DNA of 64,000 nucleotides from Urechidicola croceus (GTDB taxonomy: Bacteria; Bacteroidota; Bacteroidia; Flavobacteriales; Flavobacteriaceae), in assembly GCF_001761325.1 (NCBI RefSeq), contig NZ_CP017478.1:502001-566000 (forward strand), given 5' to 3'. Shown here piece by piece: positions 34,693-43,403 of the stretch (positions within the stretch are counted from its first letter, which is position 1; each line of letters starts with the position of its first letter). The translations under genes were made by a program, and so were the position numbers. The notes beneath the pieces are model-generated. The model was not told the origin of the DNA. It searched no databases and saw only the letters and a program-made list of their open reading frames with translations.

Positions 34693-37600
34693 ATGAGGAA
34701 AATATTACTATTATCCGTTTTTTTAATTGTGACTGGATTCACAGCGTTTTCGCAAATAACAACGTCTAATATCAAGGGACTTGTTACAGATTCACAAGGC
34801 GAAGCACTTCCAGGTGCAGCAGTAGTTGCAGTGCATACACCTACAGGTACAAACTATGGTGTAGCAACGAACTTAGATGGAAGATATAACCTTTTAAATA
34901 TGAGAGTAGGAGGACCTTATACGGTTACAATTACTTTTGTTGGTTATAAAGAACAAGTGTTTAACAACGTTTTTTTAGACTTAGGATTAACTAAGGTTAT
35001 AGATGTTGTCTTATCTGCCGATAGTGAAGAACTTGATGCAGTGGTAATAACAACTGATGGTGCAGGAACCTTCGGAAGTGATAGAACTGGAGCAGAAACT
35101 AGTGTTGGTAAAAGAGAATTAACTCGCATGCCAACAATTACACGTTCTGCATCAGATTACACACGAATGGAGCCTACTGCTAGTGGTGGTTCTTTTGGAG
35201 GTAGAAATGATCAATTTAACAACTTTTCATTAGATGGAGCTATTTTCAATAATCCTTTTGGATTAGATGCAGCAACTCCAGGAGGTCAAACAGATTCTCA
35301 ACCAGTATCTATTGATGCAATTGATCAAATTCAAGTATCTACAGCACCTTATGATGTTACACAATCAGGATTTACTGGTGCATCAGTTAATGCAGTAACT
35401 AAAAGTGGAACTAATGAGTTTCATGGAACTGTTTATGGTTTCTTTAGAAATGAAGATTTAACTGGTGGAAAAATTAAAGGTGAAGATGTTTTTAAACCAT
35501 CTTTAAAACAAAATCAATATGGTGTTAGTATAGGTGGACCAATTGTTGAAAATAAATTATTTTTCTTTGCAAATTTTGAGAAAGATGAGAGAACTGATTT
35601 AGGTTCAGCATTCACTCCAAATAGAGGTACAGGTTCAATTAACGAATCTAGAGTTACTGTTGAAGATCTTAATTTAGTTCAAAATATTTTAAGCCAAGTA
35701 TCAATTGGTAATGGAGAGTTTTATAATCCAGGAGCTTATGAAGGATTTACTTATGGAGCAAATTCAACTAAAGGTATTTTTAAATTGGACTGGAATATAA
35801 ATGATAAAAATAGATTAGCATTTATTTACAACTTTTTAAATGCAGCTAAAGAAAAACCTGCACACCCAACAGCATTAGGTTTTAGAGGCCCAAATGCTAA
35901 TACATTACAATTTGAAAATGCTGGTTATGAAATAAACAATAAGATTCAATCTTTTCAAGTTGAATTAAATTCAACTTTGTCTGATGAGGCAACTAACAAA
36001 TTACAAATTGGATATACTCATTTTGATGATTTTAGAAATGCTTTATCAACTCCCGCACCTTCAATTACATTATTAAATGGAGGGTCAAACTATATTATTG
36101 CTGGTCATGAGCCTTTTTCAATCAATAATAAATTAGATCAAAAAGTATTTCAAATCACAAATAATATGAACTTCTTTAAAGGAGACCATAATTATACTAT
36201 AGGTTTTTCATTTGAAAAATTCCAATTTGACAACTCATTTAATTTAGGTGCTTATGGTGCTCAAGGAGTTTTCTTTCCTACAGGAGATATCAGTAGTTTT
36301 AGAAACTTAGATGCTCAAGGTGAGGCTGATTTAGTTGCTTTTTACCAAGGTTTATTTAATAGTGCAATTTCAACTCATAATTCTTTATCATCAAATGCTG
36401 CAGGTTCTGCAGGAGGTTTTGCTTTAGCAGAAACTAACGTAGGTCAGTTAGCATTTTATTTACAAGACGAGTGGAATGTAAATGAAAATTTCAAATTAAC
36501 ATATGGTGTACGTTTTGATAAACCATTATTTTTTGATTCATCAGAAAAAGCACAAGATGTAATAGATACTGGATTTGTATTAGCTGATATACCATATTTC
36601 AATCCTAATACTGGTGAAAGTGTATTAATTGATAATACTAAAATGCCTACAAACAAAGTACTTATTTCACCAAGAATTGGATTTAACTGGGATGTAAATG
36701 GAAATAACGTTACACAAGTTCGAGGTGGTTCAGGATTATTTACAGGACGTTTGCCATTTGTATGGATAGGTAATCAAATTGCTGCTCCTGATGCATTTTT
36801 CTTACAAGCTGTTGATCCAGATTTTCAATTCCCTCAAGTTTGGAGAACAAATATTGGAGTTGATCATAGATTAGAAAATGGTCTAACTTTAACAGGTGAT
36901 CTTTCTTTCACTAAAGATATTAATGGCGCACATGTTCAACATTGGGGCTTAAATAATCCAACTGGTACTTTGCAAGGTGTTGATAATAGACCAATATATA
37001 CTGCTGCAGATATTCTTACTTTTGATGGAAATCCAGGAGATGGAGCATTCGTCTTTACAAATTCTGATAAAGGACAAACTTTCAATGCATCATTTAAAGC
37101 TCAAAAATCTTTTGACAACGGAATTTATGCGAGTGTTGCATATAGTTATTTAAATTCAAAAGATGTTAACTCAATTGAGGCTGAAATAACTAGTGATGCT
37201 TTTGCTGGAAATCCTGCTGTTGGCAATGTAAACAATGATGTTTTGTCTTATTCAAAATATGGCGATACTCATAGATTTATTGGTTTAGCATCTAAACAAT
37301 TTAAGTATGGTGGAGATAAATGGGCAACTACTATTTCAACTTTCTTTGAATATGCTAAAGGAGGTCGTTTTAACTATACTTATGGTGGAGATTTAAATGG
37401 AGATGGATCTAGTATTAACGATTTATTATACATTCCTACTGCTTCAGAGATTGGAGAAATGCAATTTTCTGGTGGAGCAACAGAAGCACAAGCTTTTGAA
37501 GAATATATCCAACAAGATGATTATTTAAGTGAAAATAGAGGTCAATATGCACAAAGATATGGTGCGACTGCTCCGTGGAGAGGTAAATGGGATCTTAAAA

Positions 37601-37866
37601 TTTTACAAGATTATAACTTTAAAGTTTCTGGCGATAAAACAAATACGATTCAGTTAAGTTTTGATATTTTAAATGTCGGAAACTTGATTAATTCTGATTG
37701 GGGGGTTGTTCAACAACCAAATAATGTTCAGCCTTTAGGTGTAACAGTTGACGCTTCAAGTGTACCAACTTATACATTTAATCCTGATTTAACAGAAACA
37801 TTTGTATATGATTCAAGTTTATTGTCTAGATGGCAAGCGCAATTTGGATTAAGATATATTTTCTAA
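34693..37866 (+). CDS. Oar-like TonB-dependent outer-membrane receptor with CarboxypepD_reg domain
   Basis: This 1057-residue outer-membrane protein has a signal peptide (about 1-20, ending FTAFSQ) and a carboxypeptidase-regulatory-like beta-sandwich at about 25-105 (IKGLVTDSQGEALPGAAVVA, LLNMRVGGPYTVTITFVGYK). A plug-like region follows at about 115-235 (QVSTAPYDVTQSGFTGASVN, AVTKSGTNEFHGTVYGFFRN), then a long barrel ending FGLRYIF. The plug lacks the paired SusC features and there is no SusD beside it, so it belongs to the Oar/OmpA-like branch. The ligand is unknown. It is monocistronic between two terminators. Confidence 0.92.
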   Translation: MRKILLLSVFLIVTGFTAFSQITTSNIKGLVTDSQGEALPGAAVVAVHTPTGTNYGVATNLDGRYNLLNMRVGGPYTVTITFVGYKEQVFNNVFLDLGLTKVIDVVLSADSEELDAVVITTDGAGTFGSDRTGAETSVGKRELTRMPTITRSASDYTRMEPTASGGSFGGRNDQFNNFSLDGAIFNNPFGLDAATPGGQTDSQPVSIDAIDQIQVSTAPYDVTQSGFTGASVNAVTKSGTNEFHGTVYGFFRNEDLTGGKIKGEDVFKPSLKQNQYGVSIGGPIVENKLFFFANFEKDERTDLGSAFTPNRGTGSINESRVTVEDLNLVQNILSQVSIGNGEFYNPGAYEGFTYGANSTKGIFKLDWNINDKNRLAFIYNFLNAAKEKPAHPTALGFRGPNANTLQFENAGYEINNKIQSFQVELNSTLSDEATNKLQIGYTHFDDFRNALSTPAPSITLLNGGSNYIIAGHEPFSINNKLDQKVFQITNNMNFFKGDHNYTIGFSFEKFQFDNSFNLGAYGAQGVFFPTGDISSFRNLDAQGEADLVAFYQGLFNSAISTHNSLSSNAAGSAGGFALAETNVGQLAFYLQDEWNVNENFKLTYGVRFDKPLFFDSSEKAQDVIDTGFVLADIPYFNPNTGESVLIDNTKMPTNKVLISPRIGFNWDVNGNNVTQVRGGSGLFTGRLPFVWIGNQIAAPDAFFLQAVDPDFQFPQVWRTNIGVDHRLENGLTLTGDLSFTKDINGAHVQHWGLNNPTGTLQGVDNRPIYTAADILTFDGNPGDGAFVFTNSDKGQTFNASFKAQKSFDNGIYASVAYSYLNSKDVNSIEAEITSDAFAGNPAVGNVNNDVLSYSKYGDTHRFIGLASKQFKYGGDKWATTISTFFEYAKGGRFNYTYGGDLNGDGSSINDLLYIPTASEIGEMQFSGGATEAQAFEEYIQQDDYLSENRGQYAQRYGATAPWRGKWDLKILQDYNFKVSGDKTNTIQLSFDILNVGNLINSDWGVVQQPNNVQPLGVTVDASSVPTYTFNPDLTETFVYDSSLLSRWQAQFGLRYIF

Positions 37867-37890
37867 AAAGAATAGAAATTCAGATATTTG

Positions 37891-37918
37891 AACCGTCCCA
37901 ATTAGGGGCGGTTTTTTT
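37891..37918 (+). terminator. Terminator of the Oar-like receptor gene
   Basis: A stem AACCGTCCC / GGGGCGGTT (one G-U pair) with a 5-nt loop is followed by seven T. The next gene starts 14 nt after it. Confidence 0.85.
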
Positions 37919-37931
37919 ATTACTTGTAAAA

Positions 37932-38402
37932 ATGAAATATAGACAACTTACCAAAGAACAATTTGAAAGTTTGCACGAAGAATTTGCGAAATTTTTAGCG
38001 ACACAACAAATAGATGCTAAAGAATGGAATGAAATTAAATTAAATAAACCTAAGGTAGCTGAAGAGGAAATGAATATTTTTAGTGATATGGTTTGGGAAG
38101 ATGTGCTAAAAAGAACAAATTATTTAGAACATTTTTCTAGTAATTCTATAAACCTGTTCAGATCTGATGCAGAATTTATTCATAGAATTGTTGTTGAAGT
38201 AAAAAAAGAAAACTTTAATTTTTTAAAACCCCAAGATTATGAGTGGTTTGTAAATAATTCAAAAGACGACTCAATTGATTACTTTAAAGGACAGAAACCA
38301 TATTTAAAAGAAAGAAATGTTGAAATTTTTGAACTCATTGAAAAAGGAAGTGTTATTTCTGAAGGTGAATTATATGAAGCCATTTTTAAAATTATTTCTT
38401 AA
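37932..38402 (+). CDS. Conserved flavobacterial protein (DUF6495-like)
   Basis: This 156-residue acidic soluble protein starts MKYRQLTKEQFESLHEEF and contains the conserved-looking stretch AEEEMNIFSDMVWEDVL and NYLEHFSSNSINLF. It matches my recollection of the DUF6495 family, widespread and uncharacterised in Flavobacteriia. The open frame extends 102 nt upstream into the receptor gene and across its terminator, so I take the ATG at 37932. It is followed closely (17 nt) by the TrmH gene. No catalytic residues can be named. Confidence 0.7.
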   Translation: MKYRQLTKEQFESLHEEFAKFLATQQIDAKEWNEIKLNKPKVAEEEMNIFSDMVWEDVLKRTNYLEHFSSNSINLFRSDAEFIHRIVVEVKKENFNFLKPQDYEWFVNNSKDDSIDYFKGQKPYLKERNVEIFELIEKGSVISEGELYEAIFKIIS

Positions 38403-38419
38403 CTCAACTCTAAATAAAA

Positions 38420-39100
38420 ATGGATAAAACATTTAACCAAGATTATTATGATTTTATTTCTCCAATGTTGAGTGATATACGTAAAGAAAAATTTGATAAA
38501 ATTTTAGCACAGCGAACAAAACATTTTACTGTTATTTTAGAAGATTTATATCAAAAACACAATACAAGTGCTGTCGTAAGAAGTTGTGATATTTTTGGAA
38601 TTCAAGATGTACATATAATTGAAAATAAATATAAAAGTTATATGTCAAATCAAGTGGGTAAAGGTTCTCAGAAATGGGTAGATTTTCATCATTATAAATC
38701 TAAACAAATAAACACTCAAGATTGTATTGATACCATTAAAAGTCAAGGGTATCAATTAGTAGCAACAACTCCTCATAATGATTCTTGTTTGTTGCATGAG
38801 TTTGATATAACTAAGAAATCAGCATTTGTTTTTGGTGTTGAAAAAGAAGGAGTTTCTGATTTGATGATGGAGCAAGCAGATGGTTTTTTGAAAATTCCAA
38901 TGGTAGGTTTTACCGAAAGTTTAAATGTGTCAGTAGCTGCAGCAATTGTATTGCAATCTACTACAGAACGTTTAAGAAGGTCGGATGTAAATTGGAAAAT
39001 GACAAACGAAGAAATTCAACTTAAAAAATTGGAATGGATGGAGAAAACGATTAAGAGTATAAAAGATGTTAAAGAAAGATATTATTCTGAAGGAAAATAA
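38420..39100 (+). CDS. TrmH family tRNA/rRNA 2'-O-ribose methyltransferase
   Basis: This 226-residue SPOUT enzyme has motif 1 HNTSAVVRSCDIFGI, motif 2 AFVFGVEKEGVSD, and motif 3 IPMVGFTESLNVSVAAAIVL, forming the knotted SAM site. Together with its N-terminal helix (KFDKILAQRTKHFTVILED) it looks like TrmH, which methylates G18 in the D-loop of tRNAs. The C-terminal basic tail is typical. It is convergent with the aquaporin gene, with a 10-nt gap. Confidence 0.9.
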   Translation: MDKTFNQDYYDFISPMLSDIRKEKFDKILAQRTKHFTVILEDLYQKHNTSAVVRSCDIFGIQDVHIIENKYKSYMSNQVGKGSQKWVDFHHYKSKQINTQDCIDTIKSQGYQLVATTPHNDSCLLHEFDITKKSAFVFGVEKEGVSDLMMEQADGFLKIPMVGFTESLNVSVAAAIVLQSTTERLRRSDVNWKMTNEEIQLKKLEWMEKTIKSIKDVKERYYSEGK

Positions 39101-39110
39101 ATATACGTTT

Positions 39111-39764
39111 TTAACAACAATCATCTTTTTTATCCCCAATGAATGGGCAAATAAATATTCCAACTATTGCTCCTAAAACAGGAGCAACAATATAAATCCA
39201 TAAGTGTGTAAAATTTCCTGATGCAAGAGCAGGAGCAAGGCTTCTTGCAGGATTCATAGAAGCATTTGATATTGGTCCAAAAACAAGAGCTTCAATCAAA
39301 ATAATTCCTCCAATTGCAACTGCTGCCATTGTGCCAACTTCTTTTGATCCAGTTGAAACTTTCATAATCACAAGCATTAAAACAAAAGTCATAATAAATT
39401 CAAGAATAAAACTTTGTATCCAACTTCCCGATGGAATTGTGTTACCATATAATTCTTGATTAGGAAATAAGAGTTTTAGCGTAAAACTTGCAGTAATAGC
39501 ACCTAGAATTTGTGCAATTATATAAGGAATAACTTCATTTTTATCAAATCTACCAGCAACGGCAAAACCAATTGTAACTGCAGGATTTATATGAGCACCT
39601 GAAGACTCACCAAAAGCATAAATCATAGCCATTACAACAACTCCCCATGCAACTGCAATTCCAAATACACCAATATTTGGATTGATAGAATCAACAATCA
39701 TTGCACCTGTACCAAAAAATATTAAGATATAAGTTCCAATAAATTCTGACAGATATTTTTTCAT
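39111..39764 (-). CDS. Aquaporin / MIP family channel
   Basis: This 217-residue inner-membrane protein has six hydrophobic helices and both half-helix motifs, SSGAHINPAVTIGFAVAGRF and SNASMNPARSLAPALASG. The short loops and overall length favour a water channel (AqpZ type) over a glycerol facilitator, but selectivity is not proven. The tail DKKDDCC carries a vicinal cysteine pair. It starts one base after the stop of the small anchored protein upstream, so the two are probably one transcript with alanine dehydrogenase. Confidence 0.92.
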   Translation of the reverse strand: MKKYLSEFIGTYILIFFGTGAMIVDSINPNIGVFGIAVAWGVVVMAMIYAFGESSGAHINPAVTIGFAVAGRFDKNEVIPYIIAQILGAITASFTLKLLFPNQELYGNTIPSGSWIQSFILEFIMTFVLMLVIMKVSTGSKEVGTMAAVAIGGIILIEALVFGPISNASMNPARSLAPALASGNFTHLWIYIVAPVLGAIVGIFICPFIGDKKDDCC

Positions 39765-39765
39765 T

Positions 39766-40137
39766 TTAGTTTTGTATTACTTGGTGTATTGTAGAAATTG
39801 TATCACATCTTTTTATCATTAAAGTAATATCCTTTTGGTTAGGTTTACCATTTATAAAATAAATTTTACAAGGTTCTTTTCTTGGACTACTCTTTTTAAA
39901 ATCAATTTTTCCATATTCTAATATTGCTGAAATATCAGTAGAGTCAATTCCAATAGTAATCATTTCATTTATTGCTTGTGGAGAATATTTTCGAACATCC
40001 ATTCGCAATGCTTTTAATACACGCGCATTCGGTAAATAATCAAAACTTGCTTTCTTTTTACCCCAAATAAAATACACTAATACAGAACTAATTAATAAGC
40101 CAATACCAAAATAAGCCAATTTATGTAATAATCTCAT
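39766..40137 (-). CDS. Small membrane-anchored protein (DUF4258-like)
   Basis: This 123-residue protein has an N-terminal transmembrane anchor (LAYFGIGLLISSVLVYFIWG), then a basic-to-mixed soluble domain with RMDVRKYSPQAINEMITIGI and ISAILEYGKIDFKKSSPRKEP. It resembles the DUF4258-type proteins found after ald in Flavobacteriaceae. Its ATG overlaps the ald stop by one base (TAATG). Function is unknown; the tight coupling suggests it is expressed with alanine dehydrogenase. Confidence 0.65.
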   Translation of the reverse strand: MRLLHKLAYFGIGLLISSVLVYFIWGKKKASFDYLPNARVLKALRMDVRKYSPQAINEMITIGIDSTDISAILEYGKIDFKKSSPRKEPCKIYFINGKPNQKDITLMIKRCDTISTIHQVIQN

Positions 40138-41339
40138 TATAAAATTAATAGGTTTATATCTCTAAATGGAAGTCCAAACCAATCTGCAACAGATTTGTTA
40201 GTTAGAATTCCGTGGTAAAAGTACATTCCTTTTTGCAGACTTTTATCAAATCTTACAGCATTTTCAAAACCACCATCTTCTGCAATGTTCAATAAATATG
40301 GAGTAAATATATTACTAATTGATACTGAGGCTGTTCTAGAGTATCTTGATGGTATATTAGGTACACAATAATGAATCACTCCGTTTTTTTCAAATGTTGG
40401 ATTTTTGTGGGTTGTTACTTCTGATGTTTCAAAGCAGCCACCTCTATCAATACTTACATCAACAATTACGGCACCTTCTTTCATTTTTTCAACCATGTCT
40501 TCAGTTACTAAAACTGGAGAACGTGTGTTTCCTCTAATTGCACCAATTGCGATATCACACCTCATTAATGCTTTTTGTAACGTTTTTGGTTGAATTGTAG
40601 ATGTGTATATAAGAGAACCTAAATTATGTTGTAAATGGCGTAATTTTGATAATGAATTATCAAATACTTTAACCCTAGCGCCTAATCCTAATGCTGATCT
40701 TGCTGCAAATTCACCTACAGTTCCAGCTCCTAATATAACAACATCAGTTGGTGGAACACCACTAATATTACCTAATAATAGCCCGTTACCATTTTCACCT
40801 GAACTCATAATTTCTGCAGCAATATGTATAGAAGCTATACCCGCAATTTCACTTAGTGATTTTACAACAGGATATGCACCTTGATCATCTCTAATAAAAT
40901 CAAATGCTATAGCCGTTATTCTTTTTTTTGCAAGAGATTCAAAGTATTTTTTTGTTTGTAATTTAAGTTGTAACGCTGAAAAAAGAACACTTTGTGGGTT
41001 CATCATATCAATTTCTTCATATGAAGGTGGCTCAACTTTTAAGACTATATTACATCCAAATGCTTCTTTTACATCATATGATATTTTTGCACCAGCTTCA
41101 GAATATTCTTTGTCTGAAAAATTAGAAGCCAAACCAGCACCAGTTTCAATTACCACACGATGACCATGGGCAGATAAAGCTGCGACTGCATCAGGTGTTA
41201 AGCAAACACGTTTTTCTTGTGCAAATGATTCTTTAGGAATTCCAATAAATAATTCTCCTTTTTGACGTTGAATTTCGAGCATTTCCTCTTGCGGCATTAA
41301 TTGTTCTTTGCTAAAAGGTGAAGTGGGTTTCTGGGCCAT
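40137..41339 (-). CDS. ald: Alanine dehydrogenase
   Basis: This 400-residue cytoplasmic enzyme interconverts L-alanine and pyruvate with NAD+. It has the AlaDh/PNT N-terminal domain (GIPKESFAQEKRVCLTPDAV, LKVEPPSYEEID) and the NAD-binding core VVILGAGTVGEFAARSALGL. The conserved IVDVSIDRGGCFETSE and YCVPNIPSRYSRTASVSIS are present. The N-terminal ~25 residues (MAQKPTSPFSKEQLMPQEEM) are an extension seen in flavobacterial members. It is 2 nt downstream of tsaE. Confidence 0.92.
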   Translation of the reverse strand: MAQKPTSPFSKEQLMPQEEMLEIQRQKGELFIGIPKESFAQEKRVCLTPDAVAALSAHGHRVVIETGAGLASNFSDKEYSEAGAKISYDVKEAFGCNIVLKVEPPSYEEIDMMNPQSVLFSALQLKLQTKKYFESLAKKRITAIAFDFIRDDQGAYPVVKSLSEIAGIASIHIAAEIMSSGENGNGLLLGNISGVPPTDVVILGAGTVGEFAARSALGLGARVKVFDNSLSKLRHLQHNLGSLIYTSTIQPKTLQKALMRCDIAIGAIRGNTRSPVLVTEDMVEKMKEGAVIVDVSIDRGGCFETSEVTTHKNPTFEKNGVIHYCVPNIPSRYSRTASVSISNIFTPYLLNIAEDGGFENAVRFDKSLQKGMYFYHGILTNKSVADWFGLPFRDINLLIL

Positions 41340-41341
41340 TG

Positions 41342-41749
41342 TTAGTTGATTTCTATGGTTCTTTCATTATCTCCATTTGCTAAAATGTTGACGTTAACAG
41401 TTTTTAAAGGTAATAAATTTTCTACTTTTTCTCCCCATTCTATAAAGCACCAAGCATCATTGTAGAAATAATCTTCTATTCCAATATCCATTGCTTCTTC
41501 TACAGAGTTTATTCTGTAAAAGTCAAAATGATAAATAATTTGATTACTTTCGCTAATATACTCATTTACAAGCGAAAAGGTGGGTGAGTTAGCAATATCT
41601 TTTACTCCTAATTGTTTTACCAGTTCTTTAATCAATGTCGTTTTACCAACACCCATTTCACCATTAAAAAGTATAACTTTGCAATCAATGGACTCGATAA
41701 TTTCTTTAGCAATTCTTGGAATTTCCTCTAGGGTGTATTTTTGTTTCAT
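41342..41749 (-). CDS. tsaE: tRNA threonylcarbamoyladenosine biosynthesis ATPase TsaE
   Basis: This 135-residue ATPase partners TsaB/TsaD in t6A37 synthesis. It has the P-loop GEMGVGKTTLIKEL, the signature SPTFSLVNEY, YHFDFYRINSVEEA and CFIEWGEKVENLLP. Length and motif order are normal for the family. It lies between porX and ald on the same strand, an arrangement I recall as common in Flavobacteriaceae. Confidence 0.95.
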   Translation of the reverse strand: MKQKYTLEEIPRIAKEIIESIDCKVILFNGEMGVGKTTLIKELVKQLGVKDIANSPTFSLVNEYISESNQIIYHFDFYRINSVEEAMDIGIEDYFYNDAWCFIEWGEKVENLLPLKTVNVNILANGDNERTIEIN

Positions 41750-41812
41750 GTATAACCTTTAATCAAATTGTTTTTGAGGTTTAATTTTTCAAAAATAATA
41801 AAATCTATGAAA

Positions 41813-43360
41813 TTATTTTGGGTCTAAAACTGCACATGGAATAATCATTTCTTCCAATGAAATTCCACCATGCTGATAGGTGTTTTTATAATATTTTACG
41901 AAGTGATTATAATTATTAGGATAGGCAAAAAATAAATCTTCTTTTGCAAAAATAAATGAACTGTTCATATGAATTTTTGGTAAATAAATATCATGTGGAT
42001 TTTTAACAAAAAACACTTCTTTATTGTTGAATGATAAACTTTTACCAGTTTTGTATCTCAGGTTTGAACTGATATTTTTATCACCTATAACTTTTGAAGG
42101 AACTTTAGAATTAATTGTACCATGGTCAGTAGTAATAATAAGACGTTGCCCCATTTCTTGTGCTTTTTGAATTATAGAAATCAAAGGTGAATTTTTAAAC
42201 CAACTCATTGTAAGTGAACGGTAAGCCTTATCATCATCTGCCAATTCTTTTATGACTTCCATTTCTGTTTTTGCATGAGAAATCATGTCAACAAAATTGT
42301 AAACAATCACTGTTAAATCATTTTCTTTTGTGCCTTTATAAGCATCGGCGAGTTGTTTACCTGATCGAAGATTTGTAATTTTATAATATTCATGTTTCAG
42401 ATCTAAACCTAACCTTTTGATTTGTTCTGTTAAAAATTCTTTTTCAAATAAATTTTTACCATCTTCATCTGTATCATTTTTCCAATATTGTGGATACATT
42501 TTTTCCATTTCAGAAGGCATAAGTCCTGAAAAAATAGCATTTCTTGCATATTGAGTTGCAGTAGGTAAGATGCTATAGAATGAAATCTCTTCTGATTTTT
42601 TATAATAATCGGAAATAAAAGGCTCTATCAATCTCCATTGGTCATAACGTAAGTTGTCAATTACTACAAGTAGAGTTCCATTTTTAGAATCTAAATTTGG
42701 AACAATATAATCTTTAAATAAAGTATGTGAAAGGATTGGTTTATCATCTTCATGTAGCCAATTTTGATAATTTTTTTGAATAAATTTAAAAAATTGAGCA
42801 TTAGCTTCTTGTTTTTGGCTGTCCAAAATTTCAATCATTCCTTGGTCATTGATATTTTCAAGTTCAATTTCCCAATACACTAATTTTTTATATAATTCTG
42901 CCCATTCTTCATATGAATTGACCATTGATAAATCCATAGCTATTTTTCTAAACTCTCTCTGATAATTAGATGTTGTTTTTTCTGAAATTAATCTTGAATG
43001 GCTCAAATTTTTCTTTAAACTCAATAAAATTTGATTTGGATTTACCGGTTTTATAAGATAATCGGCTATTTTATTACCAATAGCGTCTTCCATAATATAT
43101 TCTTCCTCACTTTTGGTAATCATAATAATAGGAAGATTTGCATTTTTAGATTTTATTTCGGTCAATGTTTCAAGTCCAGTCAATCCAGGCATATTTTCAT
43201 CTAAAAATACAACATCAAAATTTTCTTCGTCAATTAGGTCTAAAGCGTCTGTTCCATTGGTGCAAGTTGTTACTTTATAGTTTTTCTTTTCTAGGAAAAT
43301 AACGTGTGGTTTTAGTAAATCAATTTCGTCATCAACCCACAAAATGTGTATATTGCTCAT
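41813..43360 (-). CDS. porX: T9SS response regulator PorX with PglZ effector domain
   Basis: PorX controls type IX secretion with the histidine kinase PorY. The 515-residue protein has a receiver domain (1-120) with HILWVDDEID, phospho-acceptor Asp in VVFLDENMPG, IITKSEE, and DYLIKPVNP. An alkaline-phosphatase-like PglZ domain follows, with VVIDNLRYDQW, LPTATQYARNAIFSGLMP, and ITTDHGTINSKVPSK, which carry its zinc-binding Asp, Thr and His residues. It is divergent from the HD gene with only 43 bp between their starts. Its presence fits the T9SS-sorted nuclease at 15.4-17.2 kb. Confidence 0.94.
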   Translation of the reverse strand: MSNIHILWVDDEIDLLKPHVIFLEKKNYKVTTCTNGTDALDLIDEENFDVVFLDENMPGLTGLETLTEIKSKNANLPIIMITKSEEEYIMEDAIGNKIADYLIKPVNPNQILLSLKKNLSHSRLISEKTTSNYQREFRKIAMDLSMVNSYEEWAELYKKLVYWEIELENINDQGMIEILDSQKQEANAQFFKFIQKNYQNWLHEDDKPILSHTLFKDYIVPNLDSKNGTLLVVIDNLRYDQWRLIEPFISDYYKKSEEISFYSILPTATQYARNAIFSGLMPSEMEKMYPQYWKNDTDEDGKNLFEKEFLTEQIKRLGLDLKHEYYKITNLRSGKQLADAYKGTKENDLTVIVYNFVDMISHAKTEMEVIKELADDDKAYRSLTMSWFKNSPLISIIQKAQEMGQRLIITTDHGTINSKVPSKVIGDKNISSNLRYKTGKSLSFNNKEVFFVKNPHDIYLPKIHMNSSFIFAKEDLFFAYPNNYNHFVKYYKNTYQHGGISLEEMIIPCAVLDPK

Positions 43361-43369
43361 ACTTATTCT

Positions 43370-43377
43370 TATCTTTG
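43370..43377 (+). promoter_or_regulatory. -7 box TATCTTTG between porX and the HD hydrolase gene
   Basis: This exact TAnnTTTG match on the plus strand lies 26 nt before the TTG start of the HD gene. It overlaps the region where the porX promoter must lie on the other strand. Confidence 0.5.
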
Positions 43378-43403
43378 TATCATTATTTTAATTCATCTCA
43401 ACT

